A stretch of 64,000 nt of DNA from contig NZ_JANYMP010000003.1 of assembly GCF_025061645.1 (NCBI RefSeq), positions 1 through 64,000 on the forward strand, read 5' to 3'. Shown piece after piece: positions 14,900-23,309 of this stretch. The stretch is from Umezawaea endophytica (GTDB lineage: Bacteria > Actinomycetota > Actinomycetes > Mycobacteriales > Pseudonocardiaceae). Both the position numbers and the translations under genes were made by a program. The notes under the pieces were generated by a model. It did no database searches and was not told the origin of the DNA. It saw only the letters and a list, made by a program, of their open reading frames with translations. Position 1 is the first letter of the stretch. Each line of letters begins with the position of its first letter.

Positions 14900-17596
14900 C
14901 TACGGGACCCTCCACTGCTGGGCAGTGCTGGTGTTGCAGTCGTAGATCTGGAGCTGCACCCCGTTGGCCGGGTTGCTGTTCGGGACGTCCAGGCACCGGC
15001 CCGACGGCGGGTTCACCAGTGACCCGTTGGCCTTCGGCCACCACTGCTGGGCGCCGGTGCCGTTGCAGTCCCACAACTGGACCTTGGCGTTGTTGGACCT
15101 GCTGCTGCCGCTCACGTCCAGGCACCGGCCCGCCGCGCGGACGCTGCCGTCCGTCGCCAGGGTCCACTGCTGGGCCGCGCTGGTGTTGCAGTCCCACAGC
15201 CGCACGACCGCCCCGTTGCCGGTGACGGCGGGATCGGCGTCGGCGCACTTCGACGACAGGCCGCTGATCGGACCGGTCCGCGCGGGGTTCGGACCCACGT
15301 CGTAGGACGGCGGGGCGTCGGCCGCCGCCGAGCCCCACGTGGACGCCGCCGTGCCGAGCGTGTAGTCGAGCGTGCCGCCACTGGCGACGAACGCCGACGT
15401 CAGCCACGGCTTGGTCGTCGCGGACCCGTTGACGCGCAACGACTGCACGTACTTCGCCGAGTCGGAGGCGCCTGCCGCGGTGATCGTGATGGTGCGGCCG
15501 TTGCCCCTGCTGATGGTGGTCTGCGGGAACTGCGGGCTGGCCAGCACGAGTTCGGCCCTGCCCGGTGCCTGCGGGTACATGCCGAGCGCGGCCCACACCG
15601 CCCACGACGACATCTCGCCGAGGTCGTCGTTGCCCACCAGGCCTTCCGGGACCGGCGTGAAGATCGACGTCAGGGCGCGGCGCACCACGTCCTGCGTCTT
15701 CGCCGGGGCGCCCGCGTAGGCGTAGGCCCACGGGGTGTTCAGCGTCGGCTCGTTGCCCAGGTAGGCGTAGGGCTTCTTGGGGCCCGCGTTCAGCTCGGTG
15801 AAGAACGTGTCCAGGCGCGGGACCACGGCGGCGTTGCCGCCCATCGCGTCGAACAGGCCGCGGTGGTTGTAGGGCACCATCCACGTGTACTGGGCCGCGT
15901 TGCCCTCGACGTACTCGTTCTCCTGGATCGGGTTGAACGCCGGCCAGCTCAGGTCGGTGTTGCGCGGCTTGAGGTACTTCTGCCCGGACTCGAACAGGTT
16001 GCGCCAGTTCTGCGCGCGGCGCAGGAAGTTCTCCGCCGAGGCCGTGTCGCCCAGCCGTGCGGCGAACTGGCTGATCGCGAAGTCCGCGCTGGTGTACTCC
16101 AGGGTCGTCGCCGCGGAGCCCCACACGTCCGAGAGCCCGGTGGGGACGTAGCCGTAGTTGTTGTACTGCAACCAACCCGGCCGCTGGCGGATGTCGTTGA
16201 CGCCCGCGGTCATGCGCTGAAGCGCCTGGGTGGTGTCGAACGACGTCCCGCCGAACGCGTGGACCGTGGAGACGATGATCGACATCGGGTCGCCGTTCAT
16301 CACGCCCGTGCCGCCGTTGGCGACGGTCCAGCGGTCGAAGTAGCCGCCTTGCGCCGCCTGGTTCACCGCCGACTGCGCTATGTCGGAGGCCTCCTTCGGC
16401 GCCAGCAGGGCGATGAGGGCTATCTGGGACCGGTAGACGTCCCAGCCGGAGAAGTTCGCGTACTGCACGGTGGTCGTGGTGTGCACCTGGTTGTCGAACC
16501 CGGTGTAGCGGCCGTCGACGTCGCTGAACACGTTGGGGTGCAACAGGGAGTGGTAGAGCGACGTGTAGAGCGTGCGGAGCTGCGTCGTGGTGCCGCCCGT
16601 GACATCGATCCGCCCGAGCCAGCCGTTCCACGCCGTCCGCGACGACGACCTGACCTCGTCGAAGGTCTTGGCGCCGGTCTCGGTGGCGAGGTTGGCCTTC
16701 GCGCCGTCGAGGCTGACGAACGAGATGCCGATGCGGGCCGTGACCGTGCTGGTGTCGAAGGACACGAACGCCGACGCGGCGAACGGCTCCACGTCCTGGG
16801 TCGTCACGGCGGGTGGCGCGGGCAGGTTCTGCGTCTGGGCGGTCTTGGGCTCGGCGGGCAGCCGCTGTTCGCTCTTGCCCTCGATCGTCCGCCGGGACTC
16901 GTCGACCTCGCCCTGCTCGTCGACGACACCGGCGGTGCTGAAGTTCCGGTCGAACGTCACGTGGAAGTGCAGCCGGTAGCGGTTGCCCGCCCCGCAGAAC
17001 CCGCCACTGTCGGTGTAGCCCGACAGGCTGTTGGTGCCGATCGTGATCGATCCGCTGGCCGAGTTGAACGCCCGCGCGGCGTCCACCGACAGCGACGCCC
17101 GCTGGCCCGCCGGGTAGGTGAACCGGGCGACGCCGGACCGCTGGTTCGCGGTCAGTTCGGTGCGCAGCCCGTTGTCGAAGGCCACCGAGTAGTAGCCCGG
17201 CTGGGCGATCTCGTTGGCGTGGTTGAAGGTGTAGTTGCCGACCGGGCTGGTGCCGAGCGTCGGCATGAACGGGATGTTCCCGAAGTCGCTGCACCCCGGC
17301 CCCGACAGGTGGGTCAGGCTGAAGCCGCGGATGCGGTTGTCGTCGTAGTGGTACCCGCCGTGCTGGTGGGTGACCGTGTCGGGGCTCCACTGGAGCATTC
17401 CGAACGGCGCGACGGCACCGGGGAACGTGTTCCCGGCCCCACCGCCGTGCCCGAAGTCGGGGCCGCCGGGCTTGGTGCCGACGAACGGGTTGACGTACTG
17501 CGCCGGATCGGACACCGCCTGTGCCGTTCCGGCCGTCACCGGGACCGCGAGGGCCGCGAACATCACGGCGAGCAGGGCCGCGGAACGAAGACGCAT
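14900..17596 (-). CDS. Secreted GH92 alpha-1,2-mannosidase with ricin-type lectin domain
   Basis: This 898-residue exported enzyme has a signal peptide at 1-29 (LAVMFAALAVPVTAGTAQA). The GH92 alpha-mannosidase module follows (YVNPFVGTKPGG, GAVAPFGMLQWSPDT, NFSGWDVYRSQIALIALL, TYTLGT-like end). A C-terminal R-type lectin beta-trefoil has three CLD/QxW repeats (AQQWTL, AQQWWP, AQQWRVP). It should trim mannose from glycoproteins or mannans outside the cell, with the lectin domain holding the polysaccharide. The ATG at 17596 is chosen over an upstream in-frame start because it begins the signal peptide and has AGGAGGAA upstream. A perfect LacI-type palindrome lies 27 bases upstream, suggesting sugar-dependent repression. 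Confidence 0.93.
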   Translation of the reverse strand: MRLRSAALLAVMFAALAVPVTAGTAQAVSDPAQYVNPFVGTKPGGPDFGHGGGAGNTFPGAVAPFGMLQWSPDTVTHQHGGYHYDDNRIRGFSLTHLSGPGCSDFGNIPFMPTLGTSPVGNYTFNHANEIAQPGYYSVAFDNGLRTELTANQRSGVARFTYPAGQRASLSVDAARAFNSASGSITIGTNSLSGYTDSGGFCGAGNRYRLHFHVTFDRNFSTAGVVDEQGEVDESRRTIEGKSEQRLPAEPKTAQTQNLPAPPAVTTQDVEPFAASAFVSFDTSTVTARIGISFVSLDGAKANLATETGAKTFDEVRSSSRTAWNGWLGRIDVTGGTTTQLRTLYTSLYHSLLHPNVFSDVDGRYTGFDNQVHTTTTVQYANFSGWDVYRSQIALIALLAPKEASDIAQSAVNQAAQGGYFDRWTVANGGTGVMNGDPMSIIVSTVHAFGGTSFDTTQALQRMTAGVNDIRQRPGWLQYNNYGYVPTGLSDVWGSAATTLEYTSADFAISQFAARLGDTASAENFLRRAQNWRNLFESGQKYLKPRNTDLSWPAFNPIQENEYVEGNAAQYTWMVPYNHRGLFDAMGGNAAVVPRLDTFFTELNAGPKKPYAYLGNEPTLNTPWAYAYAGAPAKTQDVVRRALTSIFTPVPEGLVGNDDLGEMSSWAVWAALGMYPQAPGRAELVLASPQFPQTTISRGNGRTITITAAGASDSAKYVQSLRVNGSATTKPWLTSAFVASGGTLDYTLGTAASTWGSAAADAPPSYDVGPNPARTGPISGLSSKCADADPAVTGNGAVVRLWDCNTSAAQQWTLATDGSVRAAGRCLDVSGSSRSNNAKVQLWDCNGTGAQQWWPKANGSLVNPPSGRCLDVPNSNPANGVQLQIYDCNTSTAQQWRVP

Positions 17597-17622
17597 GGTT
17601 CCTCCTAGCAGGGCTGAGGAAG

Positions 17623-17638
17623 GTGACAACGTTGTCAC
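17623..17638. promoter_or_regulatory. LacI-type operator of the GH92 gene
   Basis: The perfect 16-bp palindrome GTGACAACGTTGTCAC has the central CG symmetry typical of LacI/GalR-family sites. It is placed to block transcription of the mannosidase. No lacI-like gene is present in the window, so the repressor must act in trans. Confidence 0.75.
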
Positions 17639-17707
17639 GCGCCGATTTTCCCACCGAACAGACCGACCGGTAACCCCCTGCGCGGCGCAACCTCGGTTCA
17701 CCCGGTG

Positions 17708-17746
17708 TTGTCCATCGGACAAGGTCGGCCACCCCCTGGTTAAGGT
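17708..17746 (+). promoter_or_regulatory. Promoter of the PLP lyase with inverted repeat
   Basis: TAAGGT (17741-17746) ends 6 bases before the GTG start, fitting leaderless translation. Upstream lies the inverted repeat TTGTCC-ATC-GGACAA (17708-17722), a possible operator. Confidence 0.4.
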
Positions 17747-17752
17747 CGCGGC

Positions 17753-18706
17753 GTGCTCAGGACGCGTCTCGACCTCGACCGGATCCGCGCGGCTCGGCAG
17801 GTGATCGACCCGGTGTTCCTCGACAGCCCGCTGTACCCGTGCGAGGCGTTGGGGCAGAGGCTCGGGTGCGCGGTGAGCGTGAAGGTGGAGACGGCCAACC
17901 CGGTTCGCAGCTTCAAGGGGCGCGGGACGGAGTTGGTGGTGAGTCGGTTGGGGCGGGCGGCCGTGGTGTGCGCTAGTGCGGGCAACCTCGGGCAGGCGCT
18001 CGCGTGGTCGGGGCGGCGGCGGGGGCTGGAGGTGACGGTGGTGGCGTCGCGGGGCGCGCCCGCCGTGAAGCTCGAACGGATTCGCGCGCTGGGTGCGGAG
18101 TTGGAGCTGGTGGACGGTGACATCGAGGTCGCTCGCGAACGGGCGTCGGAGATCGCGCGGGGGCGTGGTGTTCGGCTGGTCGAGGACAGTCTGGACGTCG
18201 AGACCTGCGAGGGGGCCGCGACGATCGGGCTGGAACTGGTGGGCGGTGACTTCGACGTCGTGCTGATCGCGCTGGGCGGTGGGGCCATGGCGACCGGGGT
18301 GGGGTACGTGCTGAAGTCACTGTCACCGGGGGTCGAGGTGGTGTGCGTGCAGCCCGCGGGCGCGCCGGCGTTGACGCGGTCGTGGCACGAGCGGCGGGTC
18401 GTGACGACCGAGTCGATCGACACGATCGCCGACGGCGTCGCGGGCCGCTTCCCCATCGCGGAGGTCCTGGAGGACCTGCTCGTGGTGGCCGACGACGCCG
18501 TGCTCGTCCGCGAGTCGTCGATCGTCGAGGGCATGCGGTTGCTGTTGGAGCACACGGGTCTGGTGGTGGAGCCGTCGGCCGCGCTCGGCGTCGCGGCCGT
18601 CCTGGAGGACCCCGAGCGCTTCGCGGGCCGTCACGTCGTCACGGTGATCTGCGGTGGGAACGTGGACCTGGAGGCCTTCGAGCGGTGGACCACACCCCGC
18701 AGGTAG
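17753..18706 (+). CDS. PLP-dependent threonine/serine dehydratase-like enzyme
   Basis: This 317-residue fold-type II PLP enzyme has the Schiff-base lysine in RSFKGRG (about residue 55), an asparagine loop CASAGNLGQA that contacts the cofactor, and a phosphate-binding glycine loop ALGGGAMATG. It should eliminate water and ammonia from serine or threonine, but the variant SAGNLGQ loop leaves the substrate uncertain. It lacks the ACT domain of biosynthetic threonine deaminase. The start GTG 17753 follows a -10 with no ribosome site. Its last 68 bases overlap the end of the convergent HAD gene. Confidence 0.88.
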   Translation: MLRTRLDLDRIRAARQVIDPVFLDSPLYPCEALGQRLGCAVSVKVETANPVRSFKGRGTELVVSRLGRAAVVCASAGNLGQALAWSGRRRGLEVTVVASRGAPAVKLERIRALGAELELVDGDIEVARERASEIARGRGVRLVEDSLDVETCEGAATIGLELVGGDFDVVLIALGGGAMATGVGYVLKSLSPGVEVVCVQPAGAPALTRSWHERRVVTTESIDTIADGVAGRFPIAEVLEDLLVVADDAVLVRESSIVEGMRLLLEHTGLVVEPSAALGVAAVLEDPERFAGRHVVTVICGGNVDLEAFERWTTPRR

Positions 18707-19298
18707 GGAGAACGTTGGACCACGTGGTGGTGTCGTAGGAGACCGCGTCCACGCCCGCGGCGCGAGCGGCCTTGAGGTCGGCCGGTGAACTGGCGACGAC
18801 CACGCACGACGACGCCGGGAGGGCGCCTGCCCGGATCGCCGAGGTGATGAGGTCCGGGGCCGGTGGGAGGAGGTCGTGGTCCCGCTCGGCGCGGCCCGCC
18901 AAGCGGCTCACGTGGACGTCCAGGCCGTGCAGCACGAGGAACGCCCGGATGGCCGTCACGTCCAGCGCGCCGACCACGGTGATCCGGACCCCGGCGCCCG
19001 CCAGGGTGGCGAAGGCGTCGCGGACGCCCGGCACGACCGCCGCCTCCGCGAGGACCTCGTGGTCGATCCGGCGCCACTGCGCGTACACGGCCCGCTCGGT
19101 CGCGGGGCCGATCACCCCCGCGTGCGCCAGGACCACGAGCGGGTCCTCGGTGCTCGCCACCTTGCGCGGCAACCGGTCCTCGGCCAGCAGCAACCGCAGC
19201 CTGTCCGCCGTCGACCGCGTCGACGGCAGCTCGACGACCGGTCCGTCCAGCGCCACCAGCACGTGGTCGCGCTCCGCGAGTCGTTCCCCAGCACGCAC
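18639..19298 (-). CDS. HAD-like hydrolase
   Basis: This 219-residue protein has a HAD-type core: motif I is weak (HVLVALDGPV, one Asp), motif II is a late strand-Thr/Val segment (RITVVGAL), and motif IV-like residues are less clear (SCVVVASSPADLKAARAAG). The C-terminal GVDAVSYDTT is typical of HAD phosphatases that end near a 'vgv' strand. Motif I lacks the usual DxD, so activity is uncertain. GTG 19298 is chosen for the strong GAGGGGGGA upstream. Its 3' end overlaps the convergent PLP lyase by 68 bases, with no terminator between them. Confidence 0.75.
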   Translation of the reverse strand: MRAGERLAERDHVLVALDGPVVELPSTRSTADRLRLLLAEDRLPRKVASTEDPLVVLAHAGVIGPATERAVYAQWRRIDHEVLAEAAVVPGVRDAFATLAGAGVRITVVGALDVTAIRAFLVLHGLDVHVSRLAGRAERDHDLLPPAPDLITSAIRAGALPASSCVVVASSPADLKAARAAGVDAVSYDTTTWSNVLPTCGVWSTARRPPGPRSHRRSP

Positions 19299-19362
19299 GA
19301 CGTCCCCCCTCGACTCCCCGGTGTCCAGGATGCCGTGGATCGCGTGCCCTGTCAGCCGATGA

Positions 19363-21663
19363 TCAGATCCGCACGACCCGCCGCACGATCGCCGAGTCGA
19401 CCGCCCGGTAGCCCGACGGCACCTGGATGGTCCCCTCCGGGCGCGGGCCCACCAGGGCCTCGACCTCCGGCGGGAGGCCGAGGGAGAAGTCGGCCACGTC
19501 GACCGGGATCTCCGCACCCGCCGGGGCCTCGCAGGTGAGTTCGGCGCCGCCGTAGAACTCGAACACCAGGTTCGCGGGAACCGTGGCGGCGGCGGACTCG
19601 ACACGCTGGTCGGCCGCGGTGCAGGCGCGCACGACGTCGCGCGGCAGGGAGACCTGCACGCGCCAGCCCCGGCGTGCTGAGTCCACCCGGAGGCGGACGG
19701 TGCGGACGCCGTCGGCCGTGGTGTCGGCGAGGGTGGTGACCGACGGTTCCGCCAGGGGCAGCGGCGGGGCGGGGGCGCGCAGGACCGGGTCCCTCAGCAG
19801 CGGGAACTCGCGGGTCAGCGACAGGCGTTCCGGGTCGGTGCCCAGGACCCGGCCGGTCCAATCGTCGGGTTCGGGGTCGCCGGTCAGCCACGAGGACTGG
19901 CCCGTGGTCACGTCGCGGAGGTAGACCAGCCCGTCCGGGCGCGGCTCGTGCTCGTCGAACCCCGACACGAGCGCGCTGGTCGTGAACAGGGCCAGCGCGA
20001 CGACCGACGCCGCCGCCGCGAGCAGCCCCGGTCGGGGCAGGACGGCGAGCAGCGGCAGGACCACCACGCCCGCCAGCACCACGAGGGCCATCGCGACCCC
20101 CACCAGCTTGATCCCCAGCGCGACCGTCAGCGTCGACACGACCGGCGCGAACAGCGCCACCGTCACGGCGGGCGCCAGCGCCGCGAGCGGCAGACCGGCG
20201 GTGTCGCGGCGGACGGCCCACCAGAGCGCGGGCAGCCCGGCGAGCAGCGGCCACTGGAACAGGTAGGTGGCGCCCGGCACGAAGACCGCGACGGCGACCA
20301 GCAGGACCGCCACCAGCAGCAGGCCGCCCGCGATCAGCTCGGCGGGGTTCCGGCCGCGCAGCAGCTTGCTCACCAGCAGCAGGACCACGACGGCCACGGC
20401 GGTGAACGCCGCGATGAACCACCCGCGGTCGTACGGTTCGGACAACGGCAGCGCCGCCAGGCCGGGGCGCACCAGCGTGACCAGCCACCACAGGCCGAAG
20501 CACAGCGCGGCCGTGACGACCACCGCGCCGAACGCCGTCCCCGCGACGGCCGCGGCACCGCCGACCCGCAACCGTCCACGACGGACCCCCGCCACGACCA
20601 GCAGTCCCAGCGCCACCACCGCGACCGCGGCGAGCACGAGCGCCACCCACGCCGGGTAGTGCACGAGGACCCGGCCGAACACGTCGAAGTAGACGGCCGT
20701 CCGGCTGTCCAACGTCCGCAGGTCGCGTTCACCGAGCGCGGCGATCAACCCGGTCATGCTCTCGCCGTGGTGCTGCACGGTGTCGCGGTCGAGCGTGTCG
20801 ACGTCGTCGTTCGGCGAGTGGTAGTCGTGGACGCTCTCGATGAACGCCGCGTTGAGGCCCGTCGCGCCCGCGTCGCGGAACACGGTGAAGTCGGTGTAGT
20901 TCGGCATCCGCCGGTAGACCTCGTAGGCCAGGGAGTTCGCGATCGGCCTGCTGCTCGCCCCGGCGAACGCGTCGACCAGCCCCGCGTTCGCGGTGCTGGT
21001 CTCGAACATCACCACCGGCCCACGGCTGCCGCGGGCCTCCCAGTTGAGCACCGCGCCGAACTCGTCGACCCCGTGCTTCCGGACGAACGACCGCGCTCCG
21101 AGCGAGCCCAACTCCTCGCCGTCGGTGAAGAGGAACACCACGTCGTTGCGCACCCCGCCGGACGCCTTGAGCACCCGGATCGCCTCCAGCATCGACGCGA
21201 CCGCGGCGCCGTCGTCGGCGGCCCCCGGCCCGGTCGGCACCGAGTCGTAGTGCGACACCAGCAGCAGCGCCCGCCCGCCGCTGAGCCCAGGATCCGTTCC
21301 GGGCACCGTCGCGACCACGTTCCGCGCCACCGCCACCCGGACCGCCTTGCCGGGGTCCGCCAGCGCGACGTCCCCGACCTCCACCCGCACGTCCGCGCCC
21401 GCCGCCCGAGCCGCCGCCACGACGTGGTCGCGCACCCGGTCGTTGTCCGGCGTGCCCAGCGGGTGCGGCCGTCTGGCGATCTCCCGCAGGTCCCCGTCCA
21501 CCCGCGCCGCCGAGAACTCCGCGGGCGGGACGTCGGCCGGGGCCGCGGCCGGGGGCCGGAACGCCAGCAGCGACAACGCTCCGAGCGCCACCAGCGCGGC
21601 GAGCAGCACGACCGCCACGACTGGCGGTCGGGAACCCCGGTGAACAGCGGGTACGTCGGTCAT
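19363..21663 (-). CDS. Membrane-anchored M28 family zinc aminopeptidase
   Basis: This 766-residue protein has an N-terminal anchor helix (17-34) and a peptidase M28 domain with zinc ligands in SHYDSVP (His138, Asp140 nearby), GAADDGAA (Asp150) and TDGEELG (Glu183/184), plus a later SVHDYHSPNDD histidine. A long C-terminal region follows with eight or so membrane helices and a final soluble beta domain. The layout resembles fungal vacuolar membrane protease Pff1 and its bacterial relatives, which have a cell-surface exopeptidase domain. ATG 21663 begins directly before the anchor. Its neighbours suggest no pathway, and a role in peptide turnover at the membrane is inferred. Confidence 0.9.
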   Translation of the reverse strand: MTDVPAVHRGSRPPVVAVVLLAALVALGALSLLAFRPPAAAPADVPPAEFSAARVDGDLREIARRPHPLGTPDNDRVRDHVVAAARAAGADVRVEVGDVALADPGKAVRVAVARNVVATVPGTDPGLSGGRALLLVSHYDSVPTGPGAADDGAAVASMLEAIRVLKASGGVRNDVVFLFTDGEELGSLGARSFVRKHGVDEFGAVLNWEARGSRGPVVMFETSTANAGLVDAFAGASSRPIANSLAYEVYRRMPNYTDFTVFRDAGATGLNAAFIESVHDYHSPNDDVDTLDRDTVQHHGESMTGLIAALGERDLRTLDSRTAVYFDVFGRVLVHYPAWVALVLAAVAVVALGLLVVAGVRRGRLRVGGAAAVAGTAFGAVVVTAALCFGLWWLVTLVRPGLAALPLSEPYDRGWFIAAFTAVAVVVLLLVSKLLRGRNPAELIAGGLLLVAVLLVAVAVFVPGATYLFQWPLLAGLPALWWAVRRDTAGLPLAALAPAVTVALFAPVVSTLTVALGIKLVGVAMALVVLAGVVVLPLLAVLPRPGLLAAAASVVALALFTTSALVSGFDEHEPRPDGLVYLRDVTTGQSSWLTGDPEPDDWTGRVLGTDPERLSLTREFPLLRDPVLRAPAPPLPLAEPSVTTLADTTADGVRTVRLRVDSARRGWRVQVSLPRDVVRACTAADQRVESAAATVPANLVFEFYGGAELTCEAPAGAEIPVDVADFSLGLPPEVEALVGPRPEGTIQVPSGYRAVDSAIVRRVVRI

Positions 21664-21755
21664 CGGGAGAACCTACCCACGGGGAAGCCCGGCGGCGGCC
21701 CGTTCGCGGTCGGAACTTCGCGGTTCCGCTTCGCGGGCGCCGGGTCGGGGGCAGA

Positions 21756-21938
21756 ATGACGGGCGTGCGCCTCCCCGAACGGTTCCGCCCGCCCCGACGG
21801 CCGATCCGCACCGCGCTGCGCTTCCTGGTGCGAGCCGGGTGGACGTGGATCGCGGTGTCGCTGGACCTGAACACCCCCGAACCCCGTGAGAGCAGGCCCC
21901 GGCCCGCGAAGGAGATCACGCGGGACGCCCGCCGGTAG
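21756..21938 (+). CDS. Small basic hypothetical protein
   Basis: This 60-codon open frame begins at an ATG and is very rich in arginine and proline (RLPERFRPPRRPIRTALRFL). Nearly every third codon position is G or C, like the true genes around it, which supports coding. There is one short hydrophobic stretch (RFLVRAGWTWIAVSLDL) and no recognised domain. It is divergent from the M28 peptidase gene with a 92-base spacer. No convincing ribosome site is visible. Function unknown. Confidence 0.5.
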   Translation: MTGVRLPERFRPPRRPIRTALRFLVRAGWTWIAVSLDLNTPEPRESRPRPAKEITRDARR

Positions 21939-22021
21939 GCAGGCGAACCAGCGGGGACCGCCGTCCCTCCACTGTGGACAACCGGTGGCACGGGCCGTCG
22001 GCGGTCGTGTTGGATGGGGGC

Positions 22022-23065
22022 GTGACGACCTTCGCGATCGTGGGTTCCGGGTGGCGCGCCGAGTACTTCTGGCGCCTCGCCGCAGCGCTGGACGGCCTGG
22101 AGTGCGTCGGCGTGGTGTCGCGCAGAGCCCAGGACCTGCCCGTCCCGGTCTTCCTGTCGCTGGACGAGTGCCTGGCGGCGAAGCCGGACTTCGTGGTCAC
22201 GGCCACGCCGTGGGGCGTGACGCCGTCGCTGGTGGCGGACCTGGTGGACCGGGGTGTGCCCGTGCTCGCCGAGACGCCGCCCGCGCCCGACCTCGACGGC
22301 CTGCGCGCGCTGTGGGCGGAGGTCGGCGGCAGCGGGCTGGTGCAGGTCGCCGAGCAGTACACCCGCGTGCCCGCGCACGCCGCGCGCCTCGCGCTGGTCC
22401 GCTCCGGCGCGATCGGCGACCCGACCAGGGTGGACGTCTCCTCGACCCACCAGTACCACGCGGTCTCGCTCATCCGGACGCTGCTGGGCACGGGTCGCGG
22501 CCCGGCCGAGGTGCGGGCGGTGCGGACGACCGCGCCGCTGGCCGACCCCATCACCCGCGCGGGGTGGGCGGACCCGGTCGAGGTCAAGCAGGCGACCACG
22601 ACGATCGCCACCATCGCGTTCGACGGCGGCGGCTTCGGGCTCTACGACTTCACCGACAACCAGTGGCACAACCAGCTCCTGATGCGCCGCCTGCTGGTCC
22701 GCGGCACGCTCGGTGAGCTGCGGGACCACGAGGTGGTCCGGCTGGTCGCCGACCGCACGATCGTCCGCACGGAGGTCGTGCGCCGCCAGACCGGGTACGA
22801 CCTGGACCTCGACGGCTTCGACACCGACCACATCACGTTCGGCTCCGACGTCCTCTACCGCAACCCCTACCAGGGGCTGCGGTGGAACGACGAGGAGATC
22901 GCCATCGCCACCCTGCTCCAGGACACGGCGGCCTGGGTGTCCGACGGCGGCCCCGAGCCGTACCCGCTCGCCGACGGCCTGCACGACCACCGCGTCGCGC
23001 TGGCCGTCGAGGAGGCCGCGAACACCGGGACGGCCGTGCGCGTGGACGTCGAACCGTGGCGCTGA
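22022..23065 (+). CDS. Gfo/Idh/MocA-family oxidoreductase
   Basis: This 347-residue NAD(P)-dependent dehydrogenase has an N-terminal Rossmann fold (TTFAIVGSGWRAEYFWRLAA) and the family strand-turn DFVVTATPWGVTPSLVADLV. A C-terminal alpha/beta domain carries the catalytic-like EQYTRVP segment in place of the common EKP. The substrates of this family are sugars or cyclitols. GTG 22022 is chosen because it starts the Rossmann strand and has GGATGGGGG upstream. It lies upstream of a glucanase gene but is separated from it by a hairpin and a separate promoter region. Confidence 0.9.
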   Translation: MTTFAIVGSGWRAEYFWRLAAALDGLECVGVVSRRAQDLPVPVFLSLDECLAAKPDFVVTATPWGVTPSLVADLVDRGVPVLAETPPAPDLDGLRALWAEVGGSGLVQVAEQYTRVPAHAARLALVRSGAIGDPTRVDVSSTHQYHAVSLIRTLLGTGRGPAEVRAVRTTAPLADPITRAGWADPVEVKQATTTIATIAFDGGGFGLYDFTDNQWHNQLLMRRLLVRGTLGELRDHEVVRLVADRTIVRTEVVRRQTGYDLDLDGFDTDHITFGSDVLYRNPYQGLRWNDEEIAIATLLQDTAAWVSDGGPEPYPLADGLHDHRVALAVEEAANTGTAVRVDVEPWR

Positions 23066-23093
23066 ACCGCTCTGGCCTGCTAGTTCGCCGTCC

Positions 23094-23115
23094 GACGACC
23101 TGAAAACCGGTCGTC
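23094..23115 (+). terminator. Hairpin after Gfo/Idh gene
   Basis: Stem GACGACC/GGTCGTC with an 8-base A-rich loop, 28 bases after the stop codon. Confidence 0.45.
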
Positions 23116-23162
23116 AGGGCGTAGCGCGGGATCGATTCAAGGGGTAGAAATATCCGACTCCA

Positions 23163-23176
23163 TGGGAGCGCTCTCT
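23163..23176. promoter_or_regulatory. CebR-like box 1 upstream of GH55 glucanase
   Basis: TGGGAGCGCTCTCT differs at two positions from TGGGAGCGCTCCCA, the Streptomyces CebR operator as I recall it. It lies 134 bases upstream of the glucanase start. A LacI-family glucan/cellobiose repressor is inferred. Confidence 0.55.
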
Positions 23177-23254
23177 CGGCCCTACCGCCGCAGCGCGCTC
23201 CCCGAACCCGTTGAACAGGCAGGTCGATGATGATCGTGCGCCGCATAGCGTCCG

Positions 23255-23268
23255 CCGGAGCGCTCCCC
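23255..23268. promoter_or_regulatory. CebR-like box 2 upstream of GH55 glucanase
   Basis: CCGGAGCGCTCCCC has the same AGCGCT centre and matches 11 of 14 bases of the CebR consensus. It lies 42 bases before the start codon, 92 bp from box 1. Confidence 0.5.
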
Positions 23269-23309
23269 AGCCACTCAACCGACGCCGTCCGACTGAGAGG
23301 ACGATCCGC

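Noticed and set aside
19948-21759. Long open frame on the plus strand opposite the M28 peptidase gene
   Set aside because: It is His/Arg/Gln-rich with no domain, the usual mirror of a high-GC gene on the other strand.
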